Source of the DNA: Calcarisporiella thermophila CBS 279.70 | Taxonomy: Eukaryota > Calcarisporiellomycota | Reading direction: 5' to 3' | NCBI RefSeq assembly: GCF_041956535.1 | Contig: NW_027192205.1 | Location: forward strand, 266,468-306,460 | DNA length: 39,993 nucleotides | Shown: piece after piece, positions 1 through 11,469 of the stretch | Layout: the number at the start of each line of letters is the position of its first letter | How positions within the stretch are numbered: position 1 is the first letter of the stretch | Position numbers and translations under genes: made by a program | The notes under the pieces: generated by a model | Seen by the model: the letters and a program-made list of their open reading frames with translations, nothing else | Told to the model about the DNA's origin: nothing | The model's database searches: none

Positions 1-687
1 TTTTTTTTGTTTTTTTTTGTTTTTTCCCCTTTTTCTTCCTCCTCTGCACAAATGGAGAGTGATCCTAATTTTCTTTAGGATTAAAGAAAGGTTAATTTTA
101 ATTTAATAATTGGATACAAAGTAGTTACCACTTCCACTCTCACTAGAATATTTTAAGGGATCCATTAAGCAGCTTTGATTTTTTTAACACTGGTGCGACA
201 CTTTGGAAGCACTTAAGATTTCATTTGAAGACTTAATAGATCTTAATGTAACAGGAAATTGGCTGCTCTGTTTCTTATTACTAACTGCTTGTAGGGTCCT
301 CTTTGTTTTTTAGCATATGACCATATTCACCCTTATATCACGACTCTTCTAATCTTCAATTAACCTGGGTAATATTATTCTTCCTTATTATATCCTCAGC
401 TGTCTGTGCCCTATCACATTTAGAAAATACACGCCGCACTTATCCTTAAGATGCTTCCGTTTCTTATTATTCATTAAATCAATGAATATTTGCACTTTTA
501 CAATCTCTTCTTTTTAGAAATATTAAAAATTATATACACAAAAGCATCGCTTTCCAACTAACCGACTGCTCTCATAAAAATAGGCTATCTTTAATTAGAA
601 AAAACACATTTAGAATTGTCCAACTTTCAATTTGATTTTTTTTCCTGGATTTTTCTAATTCCACAAGGCATTAAAGATATCAATGGC
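1..687. other. AT-rich 3' flank of the Tudor-SN gene
   Basis: This stretch opens with a long T-rich run and stays AT-rich. I see no convincing coding frame, RNA gene or repeat. It lies beyond the stop codon of the minus-strand Tudor-SN gene, so it probably holds that gene's 3' UTR and terminator. Confidence 0.6.
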
Positions 688-3600
688 TCATTCGTCAGCT
701 CCAGTGATATCGCCATACTCGAACATATTAAGCCGATCACGTTTAGCCGCCTCCATCGCTTCCTCGAGGGATTTCAGAGTCGAGGGATAGCGGCGTGCAT
801 ATTTCACTCGCGAGTCCACTAGGGCAAGACCGTCGCGCACTATTTCCGCATTGATGCTCGCGTCAGCACTACGGCTTCGCGCAGGATCATAGAGGGTGAG
901 ATGCATAACGCCATGCTCGCGATAGTCAACATTAGCGACGAGTTGTTTGCCCTCAGTAAGATCTTGGAAACGATTGCGAGCTTCAATGCCATAGTCCTTC
1001 TACATATCATTCATCAAACAAACATTTTAGCCATTATTTCTAGAATAAGTATCCCATAGACTTATTACCTCCAAAGAAGGGGCTGAGACGAAAGAAAGTA
1101 CAGCTTCATGAGCCTGGTGTGGGAGCTGCGTAAATTGTTGCGGAATAGGTCTGATGCGAGAGAGGGGTAGTGTCTCAGAGTTTCCATAGTCAACATACAC
1201 CACCTCTGCTTTTCCTTCTGCGGAAAAGATTTTTCGAACTCGTGCGCGATACCACTGATCATCAGCGGTAAAACAGGCAGACACCACCTCTCCCTGCCGT
1301 GGTTTGAAATCAGCAGGTCTTACCGCTGTGCGGTGATGAAGCGAAAACTCGGACATGAGACGTTCAAGTTGACGGACGCTGTCATTAATGATCTGAACAT
1401 AGAATTTTCCGCCATCGACAATTTCCGAGATGACAACGTCAATATACTCAGTTCGCGGGGTGTCGCCATCTTGTTCAGTAGTTGCGGAGGAAGCAGCGGC
1501 AGCGGCAGCAGCAGCAGCAGCAGCTTCTTCTTCCTCATCATAATTGGCCCAGAGCTGTAGAGGACCATTAAGATTAGAAAATATTTATAAAAGAAATTCA
1601 AGATCGTTGGATAAACATACGTTCTTTTTCTCTGCTTTGGCTTTGCGTTCAGCGGAGTAGAGCTGATTCGTGTACGGCGATTGGCTTGCACTGAACTCAT
1701 GCACAGTTGCAAGCCCTTGCTCCAAGAGTAAGCATGCAGCATTATCTGCGCGATTGTTCAGCCAAAGAGTTCCGATGAAGCCACCTGTCTTGTCCACACC
1801 CTCAATCTCGACCTCAACCTCACGTTGCCATGCAAGCCGACTAACAAACTCAAGAGCTTCTGGTCCATAAGCTTCAGGTTTCTGCCCGGTAGTTTTGCCA
1901 CCTGCACGAGGGCAGCGAATCCCACCCAAAACAAAAGTGATCTCGCAAGATTCCTTTGGAATGTAAAGACGGTATCGAGAACCATTTGCAATGTGTTCGA
2001 CAATAGCATTTACACGTCCACTGCGTTGTAAGTGAGGTAAAAATTGTTTTGCTTTTGCAAGGCTCTATATAACTTTGTCAGTTAAATTATAGACAGACTT
2101 GACCTTGGGGAGTAGGATGATAATACCTCAGATGCATCAGAGATACGATAAACCGGTGCTTCCTTCTCTGGAGGCTGGTGCACACCCTTTTGATCCTTCT
2201 TTGCTCTAGTATTCAAAAATTAATCAAAGGTAATTTCCGACAGATAAAACACGCTAGCGATAGTTTACTTTTCCTCAGCAATCATTAATTCATCATAGCA
2301 GGATGCTCTATTTTCGTCATCTTTACGATGATAAATCAAATGAGCCAAGCCTCGTTCTAGGAGTGCAAGGGCAGGATTCCTGAATAGAAAATATGAAAAG
2401 GCCATTATTAATCTAATTAAATGAATTAGCAATGCAAGAGCAATCTCACTTACAAGGTTCCTACTTTGATGGTTGCACACTCGCGCTCTTCAAAGCCATC
2501 CGAGGGGGGTTTAACGTAGTCGATGGTGACATGGACATTCTTTCCGATAAGTTTCTTACGTAGAAACTCTTTTGCTTCAAAATCTCTTCCGTATTCCTTA
2601 GGACCCCTATTGAATCACAGTTAAATTTCAAAAACCTATTGAGCATCATGCACCTCTAGCACCTACTTTTCAAACTTTTGTTCTGGGCGTCTAGATGATT
2701 TATAATGGAAAATTTAGCAATCTGGATTCAGCTACAATACAAAATAACACATACTTGGGAGCACGAATGCTGGCCAGCTGCAAACGTCTCTCAAGCCCTG
2801 TTTTGGGATCACGCACGATAATAGTGTCTCCACTGACGACCTTTAGCACCTGTGTATCAAATTCGTCCAGACGAGCTTTGCCGACGAATTCACGCCATAA
2901 ACGAAGTTTTTTCTCTTTAGCTTGGCTATGAGAACAATAAAAATATAAATCAATAGAATGTAAATGGATTTAAGATATATTCAACACAAACTTTTCTGCG
3001 GCGCGCAATATGGAAGGGCCATCAGTGACCATTGTGATACTCCAGCTGACTACTTTAGCAAGACCAGATGCCACCAAACCTTCGGCAATGTTTCCAGCAG
3101 GATGACGGACAGTGCCGATAAAGTTTTGGCTATTTGAGGAGATACCCTCAAGCAAGATCTTCACATCGCGTTGGAGGAGACGTGATTCAGTGAAGAATTT
3201 TGCCTAAAAGAAAATCCATCTTCAGCCATCCCCGCATCTCGATTGGAACCCTAAAATTAGAATATAAGCTCACCTCTTCACCGAAAGGCTCGACGGCATC
3301 CTCTTGCCCAGGGACTCCTTGACGGCAGGTCGGGCATTTAATGCCAGAAAGCAAAAGGGTGATATACTGTTGAACATTATTAGGAAGCAATAAAAGAACA
3401 CGAAGTGTAGAACCATCGCGGACTTGTTCAATAATGGCTAGCATAAGATGATCATCCCGCGTTAATAAATTCGCTAAAGTCGATAAATACAACGCCATTA
3501 CCATCCAGAGGAGTCCCCTTGTATTTCGAGAGAAGTTCACGAGGATCATCATCCAGACTATAACGAACGACGCGATCACCCTAATGAAATAAAAAGACTC

Positions 3601-4163
3601 TCTGAATATTCTTGACTAAGAGTTGCCGCATAAGCAGAAGAGCTCAAACCTCGCTTTTATCCTCTGACCAGATCCCTTTTTTCTGCTTCTCAGCTTCGTT
3701 TTGTAATTGCGTTAAAACTTCAATGTCCTCCGGGTTCGACTCGTCGCGGCGAGGCTGAACGCGTGCCCAGCCCTCGCGCACAAGTATATGCGCGACACTA
3801 TCCTGACCAACAAAAACAGAGCCATATTCACGCCCAGGCGTGCCTACGGTATATTCCGGCCGGAACGAGACCTCCTTGCCCACTACAAGCTTACGCAAAA
3901 AGTTACGTGCTCTGAATGCAAAAGGCTAAATTGGAAGCAACAGAACAATAATTGTGAGTCCAAAGATTGTGAATTCTTTGTTTTAGCGACAATTTCCAGG
4001 CTATCACCTCATCGGGCTTCTCTTTATTTCCGAGACGTGGAGCACTGATGTTGCTAATGGCAAGCAACCGTTCGGCTGGAGGACCATTGGGGCGAGGGCG
4101 GCCACGGAGAATAAGTGTATCACCAGAGAGAGCTTGCTTAACGATGGCTTTGTTTAGGGCCAT
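688..4163 (-). CDS. SND1: Tudor-SN / staphylococcal nuclease domain-containing protein 1
   Basis: Multidomain RNA-binding protein: four SN-like (OB-fold) repeats, then a Tudor domain embedded in a fifth, split SN repeat. The family acts in RNA processing and decay, stress granules and transcriptional co-activation. I rebuilt 13 exons: 4163-4008, 3925-3650, 3580-3502, 3437-3274, 3203-2992, 2925-2755, 2690-2667, 2606-2454, 2379-2269, 2205-2104, 2020-1621, 1554-1069, 999-688. All phases agree and give 881 aa, the usual family length. Recognisable segments are the N-terminal [11 protein letters not shown], the SN motif [11 protein letters not shown], and the Tudor core around residues 704-752 with QWYRARV and VYVDYGN. 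The C-terminus ends [13 protein letters not shown], as in animal SND1. Exon 7 is only 24 nt. An acidic run plus 11 alanines precedes the Tudor region at residues 622-637. The start is the first ATG and is well supported by homology. Confidence 0.96.
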
Positions 4164-5438
4164 TTTTGGAGTATAGTTTTAATATTATTGAATTAAAAAA
4201 GAAAATAGATTTAAGGCTCTATTGAATGAAATCTCTCCACTTCTTCGTTTTTGTCGAGAATCTTTATTCCTTATTTCTCGTGTTAACTTTTTATTGGATT
4301 AAGATGTGTACAGTCGCGTGTCTGCTGTGCCGCAGCTTAAAAGGGAGCCCGATTTCATGATTGTTAGATCACGAGTCGCAGCTTGGCCATTGAATGTAGC
4401 AAAGCGATCGATACTGCAGCACCCACAAAATATATTGAGTATTGGCACGAGTTTATTTGGAAAGTAATAAAAGCACATTTACCAGGAGCAACTATAAGAG
4501 CATCAGCTCCGATGTGGTGGTATTGCCTCGAAGGAACTCTCGAATCCCATGGCCGCAAGAAGGATAACGGGCCACCGCTAATATTCCAGAGCATTGAAAA
4601 AAGCGATGAAAAGTTCAGTCTGCATAGTTCTAGCAGAGTCATCCGAATGATAAATACAGATCAATTGCTCAGACAAGCACCTTGTCCTAGAGAAATTTTA
4701 CCCACACTGCTCCCGGCGCGATGCAAGTGCCGCGGATTGTGCCTCCTTCCGATTCAAAAACGGAAAGAACGGTTTGAGGTTTAGGGGCCAAGGAATGTGG
4801 GAAAAGGCTAAAGCGAGCAAGGCTTGCCAAAATATTCATATATAGAGTTTAGCAACCCGTATTAATAGCATGCCCACGTGTGCAGGGGAGCTCAAGAGCT
4901 TATAGCATTTGAAAAATGTGGATTGATGCATAGATAAATTTTTGAGCTCTTGTATGTATAAGACAGGAATAGGCGGGCAGTTTTCCTCATGAAAATCGAG
5001 ACGGTTGATCAGAGCTTGGTAAATTAATTAGCAGCTTGGGCTCGCTCCCGTTCTAATACGGTAACAGCGATCAACGCCAAGGGCCCTTGAGGATATTCTA
5101 GACTCTCTCATCATGTCTTCTCCGCTCTCTGTATATTGAACAGGCTACACATTTTGCATTATACTGATTCTCTTAAGCCGAGCGTTTCAGATTCATAAGC
5201 TCGATATTGCTGGGAGGATCGAAGACGATTTACCTATCGAATCCTGGTCCAATAGAAAGCGGTTTGGGATCAAGCCAACAAAAAAAAGTTCTTTCCCCGG
5301 AGAGTGGAGGTTGCTTTGCGGAACAGAGAAAATCGTATACTCGTTTAATTTTTCACCTTCATTTTCCTCCCCATTTATCGCTAGCGGAACATCGGTAATT
5401 TCAGTGGTTTCGACAGCTGGAATAAGAGGTAATGTGTC
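4164..5438. other. Divergent intergenic region, unassigned open frames
   Basis: This 1.27 kb separates divergent starts of Tudor-SN (minus) and the coiled-coil gene (plus), so it should hold both promoters. Open frames of 60-133 codons occur on both strands, the longest at 4383-4784 (+). On the minus strand, fragments at 4642-4450 and 4790-4700 read like possible exons with splice-like GTAAA donors. I could not join them into a consistent protein or recognise a family. It may be plain promoter DNA, a small unrecognised minus-strand gene, or a decayed one. Confidence 0.4.
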
Positions 5439-7351
5439 ATGGAGCGCGCACATACTCTAGATGGCCATACCTACGAAGTAAATTTCTTATACTCGCCCAT
5501 GTAGTCCCTTTTTGTTTATTTCACTTCTTTACTAACGTTGATGTGGTATTTTTCTTTTTCCTCTCTAATTTTTAGACTCGCGATTCGACTCCAAGTGGGC
5601 TCAAACAACGCTTTTTCTCTCTGCGCAGTAATCGGCGGAAGCATTCAGTTGATGATTCCGTAAGCTTCCACTCGACTACATCCTCCGCATCGTCCTCTAC
5701 ACGCACCACCTCTCCTACACAATATTCGCGCCCAGCCTCCATTTGCTCTCCTGCAGATCATCCAAGACCCTATGCACCCGTGGAATATCGCCCACCAGTT
5801 GATAAGATGCGTCAAAAGAGCCGTTCACGTACCCGTCCTCTATCTGGGATATTCGAGTGGGGACGTCGTTCAAAAGAAGCAAAAGAGCTTAAAGAAGGAT
5901 ACAAGAAATTTAATGTTTATAATAACATTATGAATTATTCTATACCTAAAGTTGAAAAGGTAATTCTTATGCAAAATCTTACACTTCTAAGGCCCTTATC
6001 TCTAGATGGTGTTTTTTTTTAGCCATATCGACTGGATCAGACGAATGTGGATGGGTTTTCCAACGATGAGAATGATCAACTGGGAGAGGAAGATAACCTG
6101 AGTCTGGAATATGAATTGAGGGATGGAATTTCTCCCGAGAAAGTTCTAAGCTCGGGTTATAAGGAAGCGAATATCTTGGAAGAAGAGGAAGAGGATGAAG
6201 ATCTTGCAGATTTTGAAAAAATGGCACCTCGCCAACACCGACGCCGAGTCCCCTCCTTTTTCGACCCGCCTTCTCACCCACCCTTCTCCCATCCCCCACC
6301 CCCTCCTGCAACGAACTCTAGCCGTCCCATTGAAAGGAGCAGTAGAGTTGACTATCATCCCAAGCATCGCCCCTATGAAGTTCAAAATGCAGAGGATACG
6401 ACTCGTATTCGACAACTAGAGTCACAAGTCGAACAACTTACCCTTCAGAATGTCAGACTTCAGCGCGATAGTCGCTTGCAGAAAATGAATGCTGACCGTG
6501 AAATCGAATCAACCCGAAAACAAGCAGAAGAAGACCTCCATAGTTTGCGGCTAGTCAATGTACGGTTACAGCGGGCGAATCGAATTCTATCGCAAGAGTT
6601 GGACGAAAATGTCCATGAAATACAACGATTGCGACAAGCAAATGCCGAAGCTGGGCTTGGAGCCGAGTACCAGTTCTTGGTGAAGCAGTTAACACTCATG
6701 CATCAACAGGTAGATTATTCTATTGCTTTGATTAGGATGATCTAAGTCTAACGCATTTCACTTTTTGCTCCCCTCTAAAGATGGTCAGTGAGAGAAGCAT
6801 GTTGAGCGAGATCAAAAAAGATGCAACCTCTATGGTGGCAAGAAGATACTCGGCCTTCTCTCAATCAACCTCCTCCATAGAGAGAGAAGGGGAGCGCTCT
6901 CTCGAGGAGGAACGGAATACAACGGTAATATAATTGCTTTAACATCATCCAAAGTTTGTTCGCAGTCCAATAACCTACTGCTTTCATTTAGATGGAAAGC
7001 TCGATCTCAAGTCTCCAAAAGGATCTCAAGGACGAGGCCGGTTCTCAAATGGAGACAAACTACTCGGAACTTGAAGACGGGTACAAATCTGCAACTAGAC
7101 AAAAGAACTCCTCAGCAGAGGACAGCTGTTCGAGCTATTCGTCGACAGCAGACCAACGGAAATGGAGTGAGGCGGTCGGAGAAGTCGAGGAATACAACTT
7201 CCCGATGCCACCACTTGAGCCTTCAAGCATAAATATGCCCAGTCGTTGGATGTTGAATAACGGTCCAATTGCATACCCATATCCAAAGAACCCATCGGAA
7301 GCGCACGATAGCGATTCGCAGCGGCGGGATTCACCTATTGTCACTGGCTGA
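5439..7351 (+). CDS. Unrecognised acidic coiled-coil protein
   Basis: Five exons join in phase: 5439-5477, 5576-5959, 6023-6709, 6781-6924, 6992-7351, giving 537 aa. Intron 1 has GTAAAT and a CTAAC branch point. The first 13 residues read straight into a basic Ser/Thr/Arg-rich N-terminus with an RSRTRPLSG stretch that could be a kinase target. Next comes an acidic EEEEDEDLADFE run near residues 192-206 and a proline-rich linker. Residues about 268-370 have coiled-coil heptad character (repeated RIRQLESQVEQL-type leucine spacing). The tail is Ser/Glu-rich and polar. I see no membrane segment or signal peptide. The composition suggests a cytoskeletal, polarity or vesicle-tethering scaffold, but that is inference and I do not recognise the family. 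The 13-codon first exon is the least certain part. Confidence 0.82.
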
Positions 7352-8218
7352 ACTCCTTCACTATTCCCGCCCATATATACAACCTTTAATTTTTTTATAT
7401 TTTAAATGCACTCTACCTATTTCCCTCTTTTCTTGGCTCACCATTTGTATGTTGCCATTCATTTTCATTGACGTTTCTTTTCTGTAATTTAGCCATTCCC
7501 TTACCATATTAAATTTTCTTAATATTATAATTAATAATATGGTTTATTCAAGCTTTGGTTTACCATTTAGTATAGTGCGACTTTTTTGAACCTTAGCTTT
7601 AAGCTTATTCACCCTAAACTCAAACCCGGTGGTTCAAGGTGGTCCTTAGATTTTTGGAGCTAGTACGCGAAATAGCCTCAACAAGGGTTTGTTCCTAGAG
7701 ATGATTGTTTTATTAGATCTAGTTGATGGAGCCAAGCCCGATATCGAAACATTAAAATAACTTTTACTCCAGCACTCATTTAGATAAGAGTAAGGTACAA
7801 ACCCATTTTTAATCCTATCGATAAAAGAACGGCTTATCATTTTCTCCACCTATTGCACCTTCCAACAGGCTTCCTATTATGGGGGGGGATCCTAACCTTC
7901 TAAGAAGAAGCTATTAGTGACAATATTTGATTGTAGGCAATGGGTATTATTTTTGGTTTGGTTTATTTTATAAAGGTGTAAAAAAAAAAAATAAAATAAA
8001 CACGCGATTTAAAGTCGACAAGTATTATCGAAACTATCACAGGAAATGGTCAATTTACTATATGTTAAAATATATATGATATAAGGAACACAAAGGCAAG
8101 CAAATAGCTGTGCCGAAAGAGTATCAAAAATAAAAGGAATCAAGCAACTATATATAAAAATATATCTACATAGAAAAGCAAAAGCAAACAAACAAGATCG
8201 CAATTTTTTTATAGAAAT
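7352..8218. other. Convergent intergenic region, AT-rich
   Basis: This lies between two converging 3' ends, so it should contain both terminators. It is AT-rich, with short self-complementary AT stretches (for example near 7519-7542), a G8 run near 7879 and an A-rich run near 7980. No reading frame here looks coding. Confidence 0.6.
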
Positions 8219-9427
8219 CTATCGGGATTCAGCTTCGTCCTCGGAACTCAAGTTCGGGGACTCGATGCCGCCCAGCTCGCGGTCCAAGATGTAGTTGATG
8301 GCATCCAAGACGTGGTCTAATACCTTGCTTGCGGGGCAATTAGGATCGTCTTCCCGGGCAATACCGGTCTTAACGAGGATACCGTGCCATCCACAGGCTC
8401 GCGCGCCGGCAATATCGGAAGCCGGATTATCACCAATGGCGTAGATGGTCTCGGGCTGGAAGTCGTAGACCCCGTTTTCCCGAAGGTGATTTCGCATGGC
8501 CTCTCGTGCATATTCATAGGTCACGGCGTGCGGCTTGCCAAACTGAGTGTACTCGAGCTTCCGGCCAGTCGTCCATTCAAAGAGAGCGTCGAGGGCAAGG
8601 CGGAAGGCCCCCTGCCCATAGCGCGGGAGAGGAAAGTCGGTGGACCAGATAATATCGGGGTTGGAGAAGTAGATCGGCACCTGTTGGGTGGGCTTGTCTG
8701 TATCTTGCGCCGTCCCGAGGAACCCGCCGCGCGAGGTTAACACATCCACGATGATTTGCATGTCGCATCCCCAGTCGCGGGAATCGTGGAAGCACAACAC
8801 CGCAGCAATGGGCCGGGTCATGAAGTCGAAACGAACGTGCTCGTTCTCAGTAGCTGCCTGCTTATACTCAGGGGAGAGTTTGCGATACGGCCACACGGTT
8901 TGGTTCCAGGCTATGATGTCGTCGGGAACGGCAACATGCTTGAACCCATATTCATGGGCCACCTTGCGGCAGGCGAGCCCTTCGCCTCCCACCACGAGAA
9001 CTAGCTCGTCCTTGTACTTCTCGACCAGGCTCTTCATGGGCGTGTGGGACTGGACAATCTGCGTCTCGGTGACGGGGACCCCCAGTTGCTTGGAGAGTTT
9101 TTTGCTGCGTTCGTGTTCATGTACTCCTCCACCGTTGGTAATGAAGACGTAGGGGAGGCGTGTCTTGTATTTGTTTTCTCCGTTGAGAATACGGAGCGCC
9201 CGCTTTGCCTCTGGAAGAATGGTGCCGCCGCGCAGCAACACCCCATCGATATCAAAGGCAATTGCTGTGCGAGTGAGCCAGTTGTTGTTCTGGTGTTGGG
9301 AGATGATGTGGGGCATGGCGTCTTTGTGAGTACTCCGCGTGTCATGCTGGTGATGACTGTAAGTGGCAGTATGTGAGGAGGATGAGGAGGAAGGCTGATT
9401 TTCGAAATAATTCAAGGCTGGAGACAT
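8219..9427 (-). CDS. HAD-superfamily hydrolase, CECR5/HDHD5 type
   Basis: Single exon, 402 aa. The protein has all HAD motifs: motif I DIDGV with nucleophile and acid Asp59/Asp61, motif II FITNGG with Thr97, motif III Lys298 in FGKPH, and motif IV GDNPASD with Asp333 and Asp338. The layout, with a large C2-type cap between motifs II and III, matches the TIGR01456-like CECR5/HDHD5 family, whose members are often mitochondrial. The substrate is not known. The first 50 residues are Ser/His/Gln-rich and lie before the fold. They could be a leader, or translation could start at a later Met. It shares a 1.1 kb divergent promoter with the aldo-keto reductase. The lack of introns is unlike most neighbours. 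Confidence 0.95.
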   Translation of the reverse strand: MSPALNYFENQPSSSSSSHTATYSHHQHDTRSTHKDAMPHIISQHQNNNWLTRTAIAFDIDGVLLRGGTILPEAKRALRILNGENKYKTRLPYVFITNGGGVHEHERSKKLSKQLGVPVTETQIVQSHTPMKSLVEKYKDELVLVVGGEGLACRKVAHEYGFKHVAVPDDIIAWNQTVWPYRKLSPEYKQAATENEHVRFDFMTRPIAAVLCFHDSRDWGCDMQIIVDVLTSRGGFLGTAQDTDKPTQQVPIYFSNPDIIWSTDFPLPRYGQGAFRLALDALFEWTTGRKLEYTQFGKPHAVTYEYAREAMRNHLRENGVYDFQPETIYAIGDNPASDIAGARACGWHGILVKTGIAREDDPNCPASKVLDHVLDAINYILDRELGGIESPNLSSEDEAESR

Positions 9428-9542
9428 GATGATGTGATATATCGAGTTTTAATATGTATATGTCTATGCAGAGGTATAGAGAACCAGCTTGTGATTAATT
9501 TGAGAGAAGATGTTGAGCTACCACTCCCATTCTCCGTCGTCC

Positions 9543-9556
9543 TTTATATATATATA
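9543..9556 (-). promoter_or_regulatory. TATA-box run for the HAD hydrolase
   Basis: Read on the minus strand this is an alternating TATATATATA run ending in AAAG, about 115 bp upstream of the HAD start codon. The placement fits a core promoter. It could also be a simple dinucleotide repeat. Confidence 0.5.
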
Positions 9557-9953
9557 TGATGCAAGCCGGTTTGAGCGAGGGCTTTGATAAACCAAGTCCA
9601 CAAACGGAGATACGATAACAAGAAGAAGGGTACTTCGGAGATATAAAGATATGTCTTTACGGAACGAAATGATTTCGACCATGTACCCCTAATTTTCAAC
9701 CAATGCTATTGCACGGCCGGTAAATAGGCTAGTCCATGATATCATCCCGTTATGGTGCTTTTGGTGACTGTTTCATTGGCAGGGAGGGGTCACTAGAACG
9801 CAAAAGGTCAAGGTCCAATTACAATCAACCCAAATCAAATTCTTATCTCGGGCTTCGTCTTCATCAATGTCCTTCTTAAATGAAGCTGAGAATCGTCCAT
9901 TACGCTTCTCCCCTCCAATGAAACCGGACAATTCACTCGCACTTATTCTTTTT

Positions 9954-9961
9954 TGACGTCA
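9954..9961. promoter_or_regulatory. CRE palindrome TGACGTCA, site 1
   Basis: Perfect 8-bp ATF/CREB-type bZIP site. It lies about 0.53 kb upstream of the HAD start and 0.58 kb upstream of the AKR start. A second identical site follows 42 bp later. Confidence 0.65.
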
Positions 9962-9995
9962 AAAGTGCTCGATTTGGCCGCTGCGGTGGCTCGGT

Positions 9996-10003
9996 TGACG
10001 TCA
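9996..10003. promoter_or_regulatory. CRE palindrome TGACGTCA, site 2
   Basis: Second perfect ATF/CREB-type site, 42 bp from the first (about four helical turns), so both would face the same side of the DNA. Pairs like this occur in stress-responsive fungal promoters. Binding itself is inferred. Confidence 0.65.
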
Positions 10004-10363
10004 TCCTCGTGTAAATATTCTTTCTTATCTTTACCCCCTCCCATTATCACCTTCCAATCGTGGTGAGATCGATCATGGTCGGCCCTAATCTCTGCCTCTC
10101 TGCTTCCTAGGGGTCTCCGCATTACGGGTCACTTAGCTTTTTGGAAAGAATGCTGATGTTTAGCAATGGAGCAAACAAATAGCTTAATCTCTTATCACCT
10201 CATATCCTAACAAAGCTGCTCCTAAGGAATCGGACGCAATTACTGCCGGCGCAGCCGATATTCACTAGTTTGGAATCAGCTCGTGCCATTGGACCCAGAA
10301 TCCTAATGCCTGTCAGTTCTGCCGGCTTCTCTGTCCCTAATATTGATTCATTTTCTAGCAAGA

Positions 10364-10370
10364 TATAAAA
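10364..10370 (+). promoter_or_regulatory. TATA box for the aldo-keto reductase
   Basis: TATAAAA lies about 170 bp upstream of the AKR start codon and is followed by a pyrimidine-rich leader, as in many fungal promoters. Confidence 0.6.
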
Positions 10371-10539
10371 ATCCCCCCGGCCATGATTTTTTGGTCTCGG
10401 CCCATACTCTTCTCTCCCTTCTTCCCTCTAATTTCTCCACCCCTACATTTACACACCAGCCCTCTCTACTTGCTTGTTCTTGGTAATTCTTTTAATTCTT
10501 TATTACTCCAATACACATATTCGAATATTAAAAAGACAA

Positions 10540-11469
10540 ATGGCTCTCAACCGCGTTTTCACACTCAACACCGGCCAGAAGCTACCTGCTCTTGGCCTTG
10601 GAACCTATCAGACCGAGTCTGCCGATGAGCGAGCTGCCATGAAAGATTCCATTATTCATGCGCTCAATATTGGTTACCGCCACATCGATTGCGCCCATTG
10701 TTATCATAATCAGACACTAATCGGGTCGGCCATTAAAGAATGTAATGTGCCGCGATCGGAGCTCTTCGTCACTTCGAAACTGTGGAATACCTTCCACCGC
10801 CCGGAGCTCGTCGAGAAAGGACTCGACAAAACGCTCAAGGAGCTGGGTCTGGATTACTTGGACTTGTACTTAATTCACTGGCCGGTGGCGTTCAAGCCTG
10901 GAGAGGAGGACTATCCTACTGATGAAAATGGCAAATACTTAGTCGAGGATGTAAACATTACTGCAACATGGAGGGCGATGGAGAGGCTGGTCGAAAGCGG
11001 AAAAGTCAAGGCCATCGGGGTCTCCAACTTTAACATTCCGAGGCTGAAGGCTCTCCTTGCCGAGGCAACCATTGTTCCCGCTGTGAACCAGATTGAGGCG
11101 CACCCGTACTTGCTGCAGGAGGAGCTCTTCAACTTCTGCAAAGAAAAAGGCATCCATATCATGGCGTTTTCACCTCTGGGTGGTCCCCGAACGCCCCGCA
11201 CCCTGGATGACCCAGTGATCCAGCGTATTGCCGAGAAGAACGGCAAAACTCCCGCGCAAACCATCCTCTCATGGGGCATCCAGCGCGGAACTTCCGTCAT
11301 CCCAAAGTCGAGCAATGCGAAGCGGGTGGAAGCGAACTTCCAAGATTATGTTCTTCCGAGCGAGGATTTCGAACAAATCACTCAGCTGGGGCGTGAACGT
11401 TTTGTACGCTTTTGTAGTTCGCTACAGATGTGGGGCGTGGATGTCTTCGAGGATGACCCAAAGCAATAA
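10540..11469 (+). CDS. Aldo-keto reductase
   Basis: Single-exon NAD(P)H-dependent aldo-keto reductase, 309 aa, the normal family length, with a cytosolic (beta/alpha)8 barrel. The catalytic tetrad is complete: Asp50, Tyr55, Lys80 (TSKLW) and His113 (IHWP). The AKR signatures GYRHIDCAHCYHN and VSNFN and the cofactor-binding IPKSS segment are all present. I chose the ATG at 10540, where family homology begins (MALNRVFTLN). The frame stays open upstream to 10474, but that part is leader-like. Sequence suggests a xylose/glycerol/aldehyde reductase-type enzyme. The substrate cannot be fixed by reading. Twin CRE sites upstream suggest stress or nutrient control. Confidence 0.95.
   Translation: MALNRVFTLNTGQKLPALGLGTYQTESADERAAMKDSIIHALNIGYRHIDCAHCYHNQTLIGSAIKECNVPRSELFVTSKLWNTFHRPELVEKGLDKTLKELGLDYLDLYLIHWPVAFKPGEEDYPTDENGKYLVEDVNITATWRAMERLVESGKVKAIGVSNFNIPRLKALLAEATIVPAVNQIEAHPYLLQEELFNFCKEKGIHIMAFSPLGGPRTPRTLDDPVIQRIAEKNGKTPAQTILSWGIQRGTSVIPKSSNAKRVEANFQDYVLPSEDFEQITQLGRERFVRFCSSLQMWGVDVFEDDPKQ

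Larger units (their letters stand above)
9428..10539. promoter_or_regulatory. Divergent promoter region of HAD hydrolase and aldo-keto reductase
   Basis: This 1.1 kb lies between the start codons of two divergent intronless genes. It holds a TATA-like run for each direction and two perfect TGACGTCA palindromes in the middle. The 10380-10540 part is pyrimidine-rich and looks like the AKR 5' UTR. No credible coding frame lies inside. Confidence 0.7.
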
